From Desulfomicrobium baculatum DSM 4028 (lineage in GTDB: Bacteria; Desulfobacterota; Desulfovibrionia; Desulfovibrionales; Desulfomicrobiaceae): DNA of 64,000 bases. Position numbers and translations under genes: made by a program. The notes under the pieces were generated by a model, which was not told the DNA's origin, searched no databases, and worked only from the letters and a program-made list of their open reading frames with translations. Below, one piece after another: positions 17,006 to 24,923 of this stretch (positions within the stretch are counted from its first letter, which is position 1; each line of letters opens with the position of its first letter). The stretch spans positions 2,668,501 through 2,732,500 of the forward strand of contig NC_013173.1 in the NCBI RefSeq assembly GCF_000023225.1. The letters are read 5' to 3'.

Positions 17006-17470
17006 TCACTCATTCCAGCCCTCATACCCGGCCGGGTAGCGAAAGACGTTTGTGTATCCCAGGCGCACGGCCCAGGCTGCGGCGATTTCGCCCAGCACTC
17101 AGCGAAAGCCCCGGCAGTAAATCACGATGGTCCTCCCCTTTTCCTCACCCAGGGCGTCCGCAAATGCCTGCCTGCGCTCCACAGACAGATCGGTACGATC
17201 CGTCAGGTCCACGGGCAGACTGACCGCGCCGGGCATGTGTCCGGCGGCGTACTCGTAGGCAAAACGCACATCGACCAGCAAGACGTCCGGATCGGCAAGC
17301 AGCATCTCGCGCAGTCCGGCGGTGGTGATCAGTCTGTAGCCTTCTCGCTCGGCCACGCGCTGGGCCTGCTGAAAAAGCGGGGAGACGGCTTCCTGATCGG
17401 CCAGCCCTGCGGTGACGCAGCACAGCGCCGTCAGCACGGCCAGGAATATCGATCGACGCATGACCCTCAC
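17006..17470 (-). CDS. Exported single-domain rhodanese, probable selenoprotein (in-frame UGA at codon 124)
   Basis: From GTG 17470 (AAGGAGG eight bases upstream) the frame encodes a signal peptide and a rhodanese domain with DVRFAYEYAAGHMPGA and the catalytic loop IVIYCRGFR (Cys119). TGA occupies 17099-17101. The same frame then stays open for 30 codons that read exactly like a rhodanese C-terminus (IAAAWAVRLGYTNVFRYPAG) up to TGA at 17006-17008. In the neighbouring triple-rhodanese protein the corresponding position is Cys (CGGLAC, CGGVEC). A hairpin 21 nt after the UGA could be a bacterial SECIS. Read through, the protein has 154 residues, a complete single rhodanese. The alternative is a pseudogene with a Cys-to-stop change. 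It is the last gene of the molybdoenzyme operon. Confidence 0.7.
17063..17083 (-). promoter_or_regulatory. Candidate bacterial SECIS hairpin in the rhodanese gene
   Basis: On the minus strand GC-C-GCA (17083-17078) pairs with TGCGC (17067-17063), leaving one bulged C and a 10-nt loop GCCTGGGCCG. The loop begins 21 nt after the UGA, within the distance known for SelB-read bacterial elements. The stem is only five pairs, so the assignment is tentative. Confidence 0.35.
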
Positions 17471-17560
17471 GGCATTCCCCTCCTTACAGACGTAATGGCC
17501 GCCCTCGACAGATGACGAAGACGGCCATGGTTGAAGCATTCCGGATAAAGGGCAGGCCCG

Positions 17561-18859
17561 CTACTTCTTGATGGTAAAAGAACCGTCGGGAGCGAAGCTG
17601 ACGTTGGCGTCCACGTAATAGACGTCTTTGAGGTCGGGCCGCATTGCCTGGAACATGTAAAAAGCCTCGCCGCTACGTGCGCCGGTGGTGCAAATGAAGA
17701 CGATGGGCTTTTCCGCCGTGAACTCGTCTATCCTCTTCTCGATCATGTCCACGGTCATGTTTTCGGAGCCGGGGATGTGCGCGATGGCGTACTCCGCAGG
17801 GGAGCGCGCGTCGATGAGACGGATGCTGTCCACGTTGTTCCTGGCCAGTTCGGTGAAGACAGCGTTGTCGATGGACCCCTCGGACGCGCCGGCCTTCAGG
17901 GCTCCGGCCGAAGCAGCGGCCTTGGCCTTGGCCGGCGCGGGAGCGACCTCCTGGGAAGCCCCCTCGGCGGTCCAGACCTTAAGGCCCTTGGCCACCCACT
18001 CAGGATCGCCGGCCGGATACACGGCCACGTTGGTGTAGCCAAGGGCTTCGGCCTTCCAAGCGGACTGGTGGCTCAAGGGGCACTCCACGCCGCCGCAGTA
18101 GAAGATCAGCTTCGCGGTCTTATCGGCGGGCAGCACCTCGGCGGCCATCTTGTCGAACTGGCTGTCGGGCAGGCTTATCGCCGTGGGGATGTGGCCCTTG
18201 TCGTAGCGAGGCTGCTTGGGCCGGGAGTCAATGATTATCACGTCCTCGGCGGGCGTAGTCGAAAGCAGGGCGGCGGCCACGTACGGCTTGAACTGATCAA
18301 GGGTCAGCAGGCGGTGAAAGGGCCTCGTCACCTTGGCCGGGTCGAGCACGGGCAGGGGCGTGCGTACATCGCGCGCCGTCCACACCTCGTAGCCCAGGGA
18401 TTGCCACTCCGGGTCCCCGGCGGGATAGACCTTCACGTTGGTGTAGCCTAGGGCCTCGGCCTTCCAGGCCGACTGGTGGCTCAAGGGACAGGCCAGCCCG
18501 CCGCAATAGAAGACCAGCAGGGTGTTCTTGTCCGCAGGCAGCACCTCGGCGGCCATCTTGTCGAACTGGCTGTCGGGCATGCTCACGGCAGTAGGGATAT
18601 GGCCCTTGTCGTAGCGGGGCTGCTTGGGCCGGGCGTCGATGATCATCGCCTTGGGGGAGGGATCCTGTCCCAGCATGGCCTCAAAGACCAGAGGCTTGAC
18701 GTACTCGATGTCCACCAGGGTGTGATAGGGTGTGGGTACCTTGGCCGGGTCAAGCTGAACAGCCGCGCCCTTGTGGCCACGCGCGCCGGAACACCCGGCA
18801 AGAAGCCCCAGCAAGAGTGCCACCACAAGAACATGAAGAATGGATGAATGTCTGCGCAT
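17561..18859 (-). CDS. Triple-rhodanese lipoprotein
   Basis: 432 residues beginning with a lipoprotein signal (LLLGLLAGC, lipid Cys23). Three rhodanese domains follow. Domains 1 and 2 are close copies with LIFYCGGVECPLSHQSAWKA-type active loops and IIDARPKQPRYDKGHIPTA. Domain 3 is more distant (IDARSPAEYAIAHIPGSE, active loop FICTTGARSGE). ATG 18859 has GAGGAG upstream. It is presumably tethered in the periplasm, where it could bind, carry or deliver sulfane sulfur to or from the adjacent molybdopterin enzyme. An Ala/Lys-rich linker (about 285-310) separates domains 2 and 3. The near-identity of domains 1 and 2 indicates internal duplication. Confidence 0.88.
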   Translation of the reverse strand: MRRHSSILHVLVVALLLGLLAGCSGARGHKGAAVQLDPAKVPTPYHTLVDIEYVKPLVFEAMLGQDPSPKAMIIDARPKQPRYDKGHIPTAVSMPDSQFDKMAAEVLPADKNTLLVFYCGGLACPLSHQSAWKAEALGYTNVKVYPAGDPEWQSLGYEVWTARDVRTPLPVLDPAKVTRPFHRLLTLDQFKPYVAAALLSTTPAEDVIIIDSRPKQPRYDKGHIPTAISLPDSQFDKMAAEVLPADKTAKLIFYCGGVECPLSHQSAWKAEALGYTNVAVYPAGDPEWVAKGLKVWTAEGASQEVAPAPAKAKAAASAGALKAGASEGSIDNAVFTELARNNVDSIRLIDARSPAEYAIAHIPGSENMTVDMIEKRIDEFTAEKPIVFICTTGARSGEAFYMFQAMRPDLKDVYYVDANVSFAPDGSFTIKK

Positions 18860-18939
18860 TGTCGTGCTCCTCATCTGAATGTTTTTATCAAAGTTGAAAT
18901 TTCCGCTCTTGCACCGCAGCGACTCTTATGAGCCCATGG

Positions 18940-19662
18940 CTAACCATCTTTTTCCTTTTCGGCGGACACCTGTGCAAACCACAGCGGATGGTGGTGTCTG
19001 GCGTAATGTTCGGGCACGCTACCCGTGAACATGGACAAAAAGGCCGGACGCTCCTCGCGGGAGATGGCGGCCATGAAAATGTGCACCAGCAGTCCCGCAA
19101 ATACCAGGCCCACGGTCAAGTAGTGGATCACGCGGGACCAGGCCGCCGGTTCGGGGTTGTCCATGAATATGGTGGAAAAGAACATGGTCAGGCCCGTGGC
19201 CACGATCACGACCCCGCCCACCACCGAGGCCTGGGCAAAGACCTTCTGCCCGAAGTTGTAAAAACCCTGGGGAGGCAGGTCCGGGGTCAGGCCGAAGCGT
19301 TGCAGCCCTTTGCGGCCCAAGGTCATCTTCAGGTTCATCTTGGCCAGCCAGAGCATGTCGCTGGCCGGGGACACGGTGAAGACCTCTTTCAAAAAGACCC
19401 AAGTCTCCCGTGGCCTTAAGAGGACGTAGGCCAAAAATATCCCGGCCCAGACCAGGCCGAGGTACTGATGCACCATGAGCAGGTTTTCCCCTCCTCCGAA
19501 AAGGCTGCGCATCAGATTCGGCAGCCACGCGCCCACGGGGTTCAGCTCCTCGTTCTTGATAAGCCCCAGGCCCGTCAGCAGCAGGGCGAACCAGCAGAAC
19601 GCGTTGAACCAGTGCATGAAGATGGAAAGCCTGGTATGTCTGTGGATCATTATTTCACTCAT
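18940..19662 (-). CDS. Membrane cytochrome b subunit (FdnI/PhsC type)
   Basis: 240 residues with four predicted transmembrane helices and His residues placed for two hemes b (HTRLSIFMHWFNAF, LMVHQYLGLVW, SRVIHYLTVGLVF, LLVHIFM). This is the pattern of the gamma subunits that link periplasmic molybdoenzymes to the quinone pool. ATG 19662 is preceded by GAGG, 8 nt after the Fe-S subunit stop. Cluster order (catalytic, Fe-S, cytochrome b) is that of Phs/Psr or Fdn enzymes. The short cytoplasmic C-tail is His-rich (HHHP). Confidence 0.87.
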   Translation of the reverse strand: MSEIMIHRHTRLSIFMHWFNAFCWFALLLTGLGLIKNEELNPVGAWLPNLMRSLFGGGENLLMVHQYLGLVWAGIFLAYVLLRPRETWVFLKEVFTVSPASDMLWLAKMNLKMTLGRKGLQRFGLTPDLPPQGFYNFGQKVFAQASVVGGVVIVATGLTMFFSTIFMDNPEPAAWSRVIHYLTVGLVFAGLLVHIFMAAISREERPAFLSMFTGSVPEHYARHHHPLWFAQVSAEKEKDG

Positions 19663-19670
19663 GGGGCACC

Positions 19671-20426
19671 TCAATCCTTCCCTGGGGCTGACGATTCATG
19701 TTCGCTCTCCTCCTTGTCCGGAGAAAAGATCTGCTTGGCCCACATGACTGCGACGCCCAGGGCTGACAGACCCACCGCCACCTTGACCACCGGATTGACC
19801 AGGCTGGCCAAGGCGGTGAACGCTCCGGGGAATTCCACTTCTCCCGCCCAGTCCGTGGGCGCGGTGGTGGCCACGTAGTACATGTTGGGCTTGGTATCGA
19901 TGCCCCCTCTGGCCAGCACCCGTACGGTCGGCTTGTCCCGCAGCAAACGGGAAGCGTCGCTGTCCGGATCGTTCAAGTCCCCGAAGACCCGGGCCTTGGT
20001 CGGGCAGGTGTCCACGCAGGCCGGAAGAAGGCCGCGCTCAAGCCTGCCCGAACTGAAACAAAAATCGCACTTGTCCGGCACCCGCTTGTCAGGATGACGA
20101 AAGCGGGCACCGTAGGGGCAGGCCGTGATGCAGTTGCCGCAACCGATGCACAGCGCCTCGTTGACATGCACGATCCCGTTCTGCGGGTCCTTGTAGGTGG
20201 CGCCACTGGGGCAGGCCTGCACGCAGGTCGGATTGTCGCAGTGCATGCAGCCACCCGGCTGGAAGTGGGTTCGGGTCAGGGGGCCCTTAGAAAAATCAGG
20301 CATGGTGTGCTTGATCCAGTTGCGCCAGTATCCGTGGGGCACGTTGTTCTGCACCTTGCAGGAGACCATGCAGCCCTTGCAGTCGATGCACACCGAGGAA
20401 TCGATGACCATGGCGTATTTTTTCAT
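19671..20426 (-). CDS. Four-cluster ferredoxin-like electron-transfer subunit (PsrB/PhsB type)
   Basis: 251 residues. Ferredoxin motifs include CIDCKGCMVSCK (about 12-27), CMHCDNPTCVQACP, CIGCGNCITACPYG and a further Cys set at CDFC/CVDTCP, so four [4Fe-4S] clusters are likely. The start codon overlaps the stop of the catalytic subunit (TGATG). A hydrophobic stretch near residues 205-235 may anchor the C-terminus. The tail (DKEESEHESS) is acidic. It should pass electrons between the cytochrome b and the molybdopterin subunit. Confidence 0.9.
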   Translation of the reverse strand: MKKYAMVIDSSVCIDCKGCMVSCKVQNNVPHGYWRNWIKHTMPDFSKGPLTRTHFQPGGCMHCDNPTCVQACPSGATYKDPQNGIVHVNEALCIGCGNCITACPYGARFRHPDKRVPDKCDFCFSSGRLERGLLPACVDTCPTKARVFGDLNDPDSDASRLLRDKPTVRVLARGGIDTKPNMYYVATTAPTDWAGEVEFPGAFTALASLVNPVVKVAVGLSALGVAVMWAKQIFSPDKEESEHESSAPGKD

Positions 20427-22615
20427 CAGCCGACCCTCCTCGTCACGGTGACCAGGGTTTCATGCATGGCCATGTTTCCGGAAATAAAATCCGCATGATC
20501 TTCCAGCACCTCGGCGATGCTCGCGCCCGTGTTGTACACCAGGGGCAACTGCGGAGACAGGGCCCCGAACCCGGTGGCCATATACACCGTCTCTTCCTCC
20601 ATGCCTTCGAAAAGCCGGAGCGCGAGTTGCACCTTTCCGACCCCGCTGGCCACCTCGACCATCTCCCCGTCCTTCAGACCGAGCCCGGCCGCGGGCCTGG
20701 GGTGCATCCACAGGGTGTTTTCATCCATGAACTCGATGAGCAGGGCGTTGTTGGTGTTGCTGTGGGTGAAGAAGGCCGTGCGACCCACCACCAGCCTGAA
20801 GGCGCCCTCCTTGCGGCGCGGTGCCTTGTACACGGGCATGGGGTCGAGCCCTTCGTGGGCGTAGCGCTGGTTGAAGAGTTCGATCTTCTTCGCCTGGGTC
20901 TTGAGCGGCGAGTCGAAGTAGATGCCGTAGACCTTGCTCGGGTTGTAATACACGCCGTCGGCCTTGATGGCCTCAAAGGCTTCTGGGATGCTTTCCAGCT
21001 GCGATTTGCGGTATTCGTCCAGGGTGAAGTTGAAGCTCTCCGGGAAGCCCAGGCGCCTCGACAGCTCCGTGCAAATCGAGAGCATGTCACGGCATTCGTA
21101 CATAGCCGGGACCACGGCGTCGCGCCACACGGCGCAGGCGCAGGCCGAGGAGCCCTGCAGGGCGGAGACGGGGTCGTTGCGCTCCAGAAAGCTTGGCGAA
21201 GGCAGGACCAGGTCCGAATACCAGGCAGTATCGCTCATGACGATGTCCGCGTTGACCACGAAATCCAGGTGCTTGAGCATCTCCAGGGTTTTGTTGCGAT
21301 TGGCCGCTGTCTGCATGAAGTTGGTCTTGAAGGTGAACCACCCACGGATGGGATAGGGCTCCTCCTTAATGATGGCGTCGCGCATGAGCTTAAAAGACCC
21401 CTCATGATGGATGAGGCCCGGAGCCATGCCGTGGTCAATGCGGTCCTCGGGGTTGTCGTCGTACCAGGGCACGTCGAAGTACGGGGCGCGCACGCCCACT
21501 TCCCGCGCCGCCAGGATGCCACCGGGGCGATCCCAGTTCGACAACAGGGCGTTGGCGATGGCCATGGAGCGGCGGATCTGCGTGGAGTCCTCGTAGTCCG
21601 AGCTGCGACGGCCGGGATAGATCATCGCCGCCGGGGCCGCCGCCGCGATCTCGCGGGCGATGCGGCGGATGTCCTCGGCCGGGATTCCGCATTCCCCGGC
21701 CGCCCACTCCGGCGTGTACTGCCGCACATGGGCCGAGTACTCTTCGAGCCCGAACAGCATTTTTTCGGCAAAGTCCGGGTCATAGAGCCGCTCTTCGGTG
21801 ATGACGTTGGTCAGGGCCAGAAAAAAGGCCATGTCCGTGCCGGGCCGAATGGCGTACCACTCGTCGGCCAGGGCGGCGGTCTTGGTGTAGCGCGGGTCCA
21901 GGACCACGATCTTGCAGCCGTTCTTGCGGGCTTCGATAAGGTCGATGGTGTCCGGGGTGATGATCGCCTCCAGGGGGTTGGCCCCGGAGATGATGATGTA
22001 CTTTGAATAGAGCACGTCGGCGTATGGAGTCTCCCCGAAGGTGTCCAGGTACGCCCGGTTCTTGCTCAGCAGGCAGAGCGTCTCGTGCGAGGTGACATTA
22101 TATGAGCCGAAGACCTCGGCAAAGCGGATCAGGAACTGTGACTGCATGTCCGAGCCCGGAGAAAACATGACGCCGCAGCGGGTGTATTTCTCCGCGATGC
22201 GTGTGAACTGCTCCGCAGCATGATCGAGAGCCTGCTCCCAGGTCAGCTGCTGCCATTTGCCCTCCCCGCGTGCGCCTTTGCGCAGGAGCGGAGTTTTCAG
22301 GCGGTTGGGATCATAGAGGTGCTCCACAGCCGCATTGCCGCGCGCGCAGACCATGCCCCTGGATTTGAGGAATTTGGGGTTGGGGTCGAGCTTGACCACC
22401 CGGCCGTTCTGCACCCGCGCGATCATGCCGCAACGGTTGAAGCACATGTCGCAGACCGTATAATGCGAGGTAATCGGAGCCTGCGGCGACGCTGCAGCAG
22501 CGTGCGCCGTGGACACATAGCCCTTCAGCGCAGGGACGCCGGCGGCGGTGGCCGCGACCGCCGCCGACGCCTGCAGAAATCCGCGTCTGGAGAGTGTTTT
22601 CCCTTCGGTTTTCAT
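20426..22615 (-). CDS. TAT-exported molybdopterin oxidoreductase, thiosulfate/polysulfide reductase-like
   Basis: 729 residues. Twin-arginine signal LSRRGFLQASAAVAATAAG (9-27), then an N-terminal [4Fe-4S] site C55-x2-C58-x3-C62...C90, and a Mo/W ligand Cys181 in SHETLC. Cys as the metal ligand and the overall pattern put it in the PhsA/PsrA/SrrA branch of the DMSO reductase family rather than among Sec-formate dehydrogenases. The adjacent rhodanese proteins make a sulfane-sulfur substrate (polysulfide, thiosulfate or tetrathionate) or the reverse oxidation likely, but this is inference. ATG 22615 was chosen for the TAT signal; upstream in-frame codons would bury it. Confidence 0.88.
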   Translation of the reverse strand: MKTEGKTLSRRGFLQASAAVAATAAGVPALKGYVSTAHAAAASPQAPITSHYTVCDMCFNRCGMIARVQNGRVVKLDPNPKFLKSRGMVCARGNAAVEHLYDPNRLKTPLLRKGARGEGKWQQLTWEQALDHAAEQFTRIAEKYTRCGVMFSPGSDMQSQFLIRFAEVFGSYNVTSHETLCLLSKNRAYLDTFGETPYADVLYSKYIIISGANPLEAIITPDTIDLIEARKNGCKIVVLDPRYTKTAALADEWYAIRPGTDMAFFLALTNVITEERLYDPDFAEKMLFGLEEYSAHVRQYTPEWAAGECGIPAEDIRRIAREIAAAAPAAMIYPGRRSSDYEDSTQIRRSMAIANALLSNWDRPGGILAAREVGVRAPYFDVPWYDDNPEDRIDHGMAPGLIHHEGSFKLMRDAIIKEEPYPIRGWFTFKTNFMQTAANRNKTLEMLKHLDFVVNADIVMSDTAWYSDLVLPSPSFLERNDPVSALQGSSACACAVWRDAVVPAMYECRDMLSICTELSRRLGFPESFNFTLDEYRKSQLESIPEAFEAIKADGVYYNPSKVYGIYFDSPLKTQAKKIELFNQRYAHEGLDPMPVYKAPRRKEGAFRLVVGRTAFFTHSNTNNALLIEFMDENTLWMHPRPAAGLGLKDGEMVEVASGVGKVQLALRLFEGMEEETVYMATGFGALSPQLPLVYNTGASIAEVLEDHADFISGNMAMHETLVTVTRRVG

Positions 22616-22709
22616 CCCGTGTTCCCTTGTCAAACTACCGGTGGCGGGTTTCAATATTCCTGCTCCTTCATGCATGTTCAAACTTCGTGGCCAATATTGG
22701 GCCGCGCGA

Positions 22710-23051
22710 TCAGCCGCACTTGGCCGGGGTCGGGGAATCCTTGGCACCGTCGTGGAGATAACGGAAGATGTCCTGACGATCCTCATCGGAAATCTTGGAC
22801 CACTCGTCCTTGCAGGGCAGGTCGCCGTAGTTCTCGAACACGGCCTTCCACTCGGCCTGGGTCTTGGCGTCGGGTCCGAGATAATGGGCGGGCTTGGCCC
22901 CCACGGGATTTTCCATATGGCACGGGCGGCAGTTCTGACGGAACAAAAAACGGCCCTTGCGCGCGTTGCCCGCTTCGCTGGCCACGGAAATGCCTACATA
23001 GGACACCAGGATCAGCGCAGCGGCGATGCCGATGAAAGTCTGCTTGTTCAT
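22710..23051 (-). CDS. Exported monoheme cytochrome c
   Basis: 113 residues with an N-terminal signal or anchor (ALILVSYVGISVAS) and one heme site C41RPCH45. ATG 23051 follows CAGGAG. It is the first gene of the molybdoenzyme operon and lies about 65 nt from the predicted sigma-54 start site. It could be the periplasmic electron donor or acceptor of the complex. A methionine for the sixth ligand is not obvious. C83 and the extra Cys in PAKCG near the C-terminus are unusual and could bind sulfur or form a disulfide. Confidence 0.87.
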   Translation of the reverse strand: MNKQTFIGIAAALILVSYVGISVASEAGNARKGRFLFRQNCRPCHMENPVGAKPAHYLGPDAKTQAEWKAVFENYGDLPCKDEWSKISDEDRQDIFRYLHDGAKDSPTPAKCG

Positions 23052-23126
23052 GATTCACTCCTGTTCATATAAGATTGGATAAAAGGTTCTTTGTCATAGT
23101 ATTGCCGGAATTTGTGAATATCGTAA

Positions 23127-23142
23127 AGCAGAACGCATACCA
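23127..23142 (-). promoter_or_regulatory. Candidate sigma-54 (-24/-12) promoter of the molybdoenzyme operon
   Basis: The minus strand reads TGGTATGCGTTCTGCT. GG and GC are 12 bases apart as required, and T1G2G3, A5, G7, T13G14C15 match TGGCACGNNNNTTGCT. It lies upstream of the cytochrome c gene and opposite a sigma-54 activator, which is the expected arrangement. Confidence 0.6.
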
Positions 23143-23232
23143 ACACGCCCTTTCCAAACGAAGCATACTATCCTTCTGATTTATTGAAGGAAAAAAGAGA
23201 ATGGCCCGGCGTGGTGCGGCTAAGCGGCATTG

Positions 23233-23278
23233 ACAACTGTTTAATCGTGTAGCAGTTGTTAAAATGTTTTAAACAACT
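23233..23278. promoter_or_regulatory. Candidate activator-binding sites: three alternating ACAACT half sites
   Basis: ACAACTG (23233-23239), CAGTTGT (23253-23259) and AACAACT (23272-23278) alternate in orientation. They form one 7-bp dyad with a 13-nt spacer and one (AGTTGTT 23254-23260 with AACAACT) with an 11-nt spacer. They lie 90-150 bp upstream of the -24/-12 element, a normal distance for sigma-54 enhancer sites, and just before the activator gene. Confidence 0.5.
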
Positions 23279-23331
23279 AACTCTAATTCCCGTTCAGGGC
23301 TCGTACGCCTCCGTGCGGCCTGAGGAGGGTC

Positions 23332-24762
23332 ATGAATCGCTCTTTCCCCCCTGCTGCCAACCATAAGCCTCAACCCGCCCTCTCACCAACGCCGCCGCTA
23401 GAGACCCACTGGCACGAAATCGTGGATATCATGCAAGAGGGGCTGTTGCTGGTGGACCCGGACGGCTCCATCAAGATGGTCAACCGGGCCCTGGAGGAAA
23501 TCACCGGATACACCCGTGACGAACTCATCGGTGCCAACTGCTCCCTCTTCAAATGCGACGCCTGCCGCCGGGTACGCTCCGAAGCTCGCCAGGCCTGGTG
23601 CAAGCTCTTCGAACAGGGTGTTTACGTGCGCCGAAAATGCAGCATCATGCGCAAGGACGGAACCTATGTTCCGATCCTCAAAAGCGCCTCCATTCTGCAC
23701 GCCGAGGACGGGAGTACGGTCGGGGCCGTGGAAACCATGACCGACCTTTCGGAGCTGGATCGCAAGGAAAACGAACTGCAGCAGCTCTCGCGGATGCTTG
23801 ACGAAGAGACCATGTTCCACGGCATGGTCGGACATTCGGCGCAAATGCGCAGGGTCTTCCATCTGATCGAAAAGGCCGCCCAGAGCGACGCGCCGGTGTT
23901 CATCTACGGAGAATCGGGCACGGGCAAGGAGCTGGTGGCGCGGGCCATTCACGATCTGGGACCCAGAAGCGACCAGCCTTACGTACAGTTCAACTGCGCG
24001 GCCCTGAACGAGGCGCTCCTTGAGAGTGAACTGTTCGGGCACGTCAAGGGCGCGTTCACCGGAGCCTTCAGGCATCGCCAGGGCCGCTTCGAGGCCGCCC
24101 ATGGCGGAGACATCTTTCTGGACGAGATCGGCGATCTGCCCATGCCGGTCCAGGTCAAGCTCCTGCGCGTGCTGGAGACCAAGACCTTCGAGCGGGTCGG
24201 GGACAACCGTCAGCTGTCCGTGGATGTGCGCATCATCACAGCCACAAATAAAGTCCTGCCCGAGCTTATCTCCCAGGGCCAGTTCCGCGAAGACCTGTTC
24301 TACCGCATCAACGTCATCCCCGTGCATCTGCCCTCCCTGCGCGAACGCAAGGAAGACATCCCGCTCCTGGCCGATTACTTCATCCAGCGACTGCGCATGA
24401 AGAGCGACAAGGACATCAAGGGGCTCAGCCCCCAGACATTGAGACTGTTCATGGACTATTCCTGGCCGGGCAACGTGCGCGAGCTGAAAAGCTCCCTGGA
24501 ATATGCTTTCGTGCTGGCCGACCACGGACATATCGAGCCGGAGCATCTGCCGCACAACGTCGTCGTGACCGCGCCCCCGGTGGCAGAACCACGATACGGC
24601 AATCCCGGCCATGACTCACAAAGACAGCAGCTTGTCCAAGCCCTGCACCAGGCCGGCGGCAACAAGTCGGAGGCGGCCAGGATCCTGGGCATCAACCGCG
24701 TGACGGTGCTGAACCGCATGCGCAAGCACGGCATTGACATGACCAGGGTCATCCAGTCCTGA
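23332..24762 (+). CDS. Sigma-54-dependent activator with Cys-rich PAS domain
   Basis: 476 residues, start ATG 23332 after GAGGAGGG. A PAS/PAC domain (about 22-150) carries a Cys cluster: [11 protein letters not shown] (about 70-80), WCKLF and RKCSI. A central AAA+ domain follows with Walker A GESGTGKE (193-200) and the sigma-54 contact loop GAFTGA (240-245). A Fis-type helix-turn-helix is at the end ([20 protein letters not shown], about 437-458). There is no receiver, so the signal is sensed by the PAS domain, possibly through thiols, a metal or an Fe-S cluster. It is divergent from the molybdoenzyme operon and is its likely activator. Confidence 0.92.
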   Translation: MNRSFPPAANHKPQPALSPTPPLETHWHEIVDIMQEGLLLVDPDGSIKMVNRALEEITGYTRDELIGANCSLFKCDACRRVRSEARQAWCKLFEQGVYVRRKCSIMRKDGTYVPILKSASILHAEDGSTVGAVETMTDLSELDRKENELQQLSRMLDEETMFHGMVGHSAQMRRVFHLIEKAAQSDAPVFIYGESGTGKELVARAIHDLGPRSDQPYVQFNCAALNEALLESELFGHVKGAFTGAFRHRQGRFEAAHGGDIFLDEIGDLPMPVQVKLLRVLETKTFERVGDNRQLSVDVRIITATNKVLPELISQGQFREDLFYRINVIPVHLPSLRERKEDIPLLADYFIQRLRMKSDKDIKGLSPQTLRLFMDYSWPGNVRELKSSLEYAFVLADHGHIEPEHLPHNVVVTAPPVAEPRYGNPGHDSQRQQLVQALHQAGGNKSEAARILGINRVTVLNRMRKHGIDMTRVIQS

Positions 24763-24834
24763 AAAGTCGAGATGAATGCGGACCAAGGAAAAAATGTAAT
24801 TTGTATGCATTACCGCAAACTTACCACGTCAAAA

Positions 24835-24868
24835 GCCGAAACTTGAACGCCAAGTTTCGGCCTCATTT
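24835..24868. terminator. Bidirectional terminator between convergent genes
   Basis: Perfect 10-bp hairpin GCCGAAACTT (24835-24844) / AAGTTTCGGC (24852-24861) with T-rich sequence on both sides (CTCATTTTC on plus, TTTTGACG on minus). It serves the activator gene and may back-stop the Hdr operon from the other side. Confidence 0.85.
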
Positions 24869-24923
24869 TCATTCAGAAACGTCATTCATCAAAAGCATCC
24901 GCCATTGTGATGGAGCCCCCATA

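Noticed and set aside
20462-22006. 514-codon plus-strand frame
   Set aside because: Antisense shadow of the molybdopterin oxidoreductase.
20426-22615. Formate dehydrogenase identity for the molybdopterin subunit
   Set aside because: The metal ligand region is SHETLC without a Sec/Cys-His formate dehydrogenase signature, and the neighbours are rhodaneses rather than formate genes.
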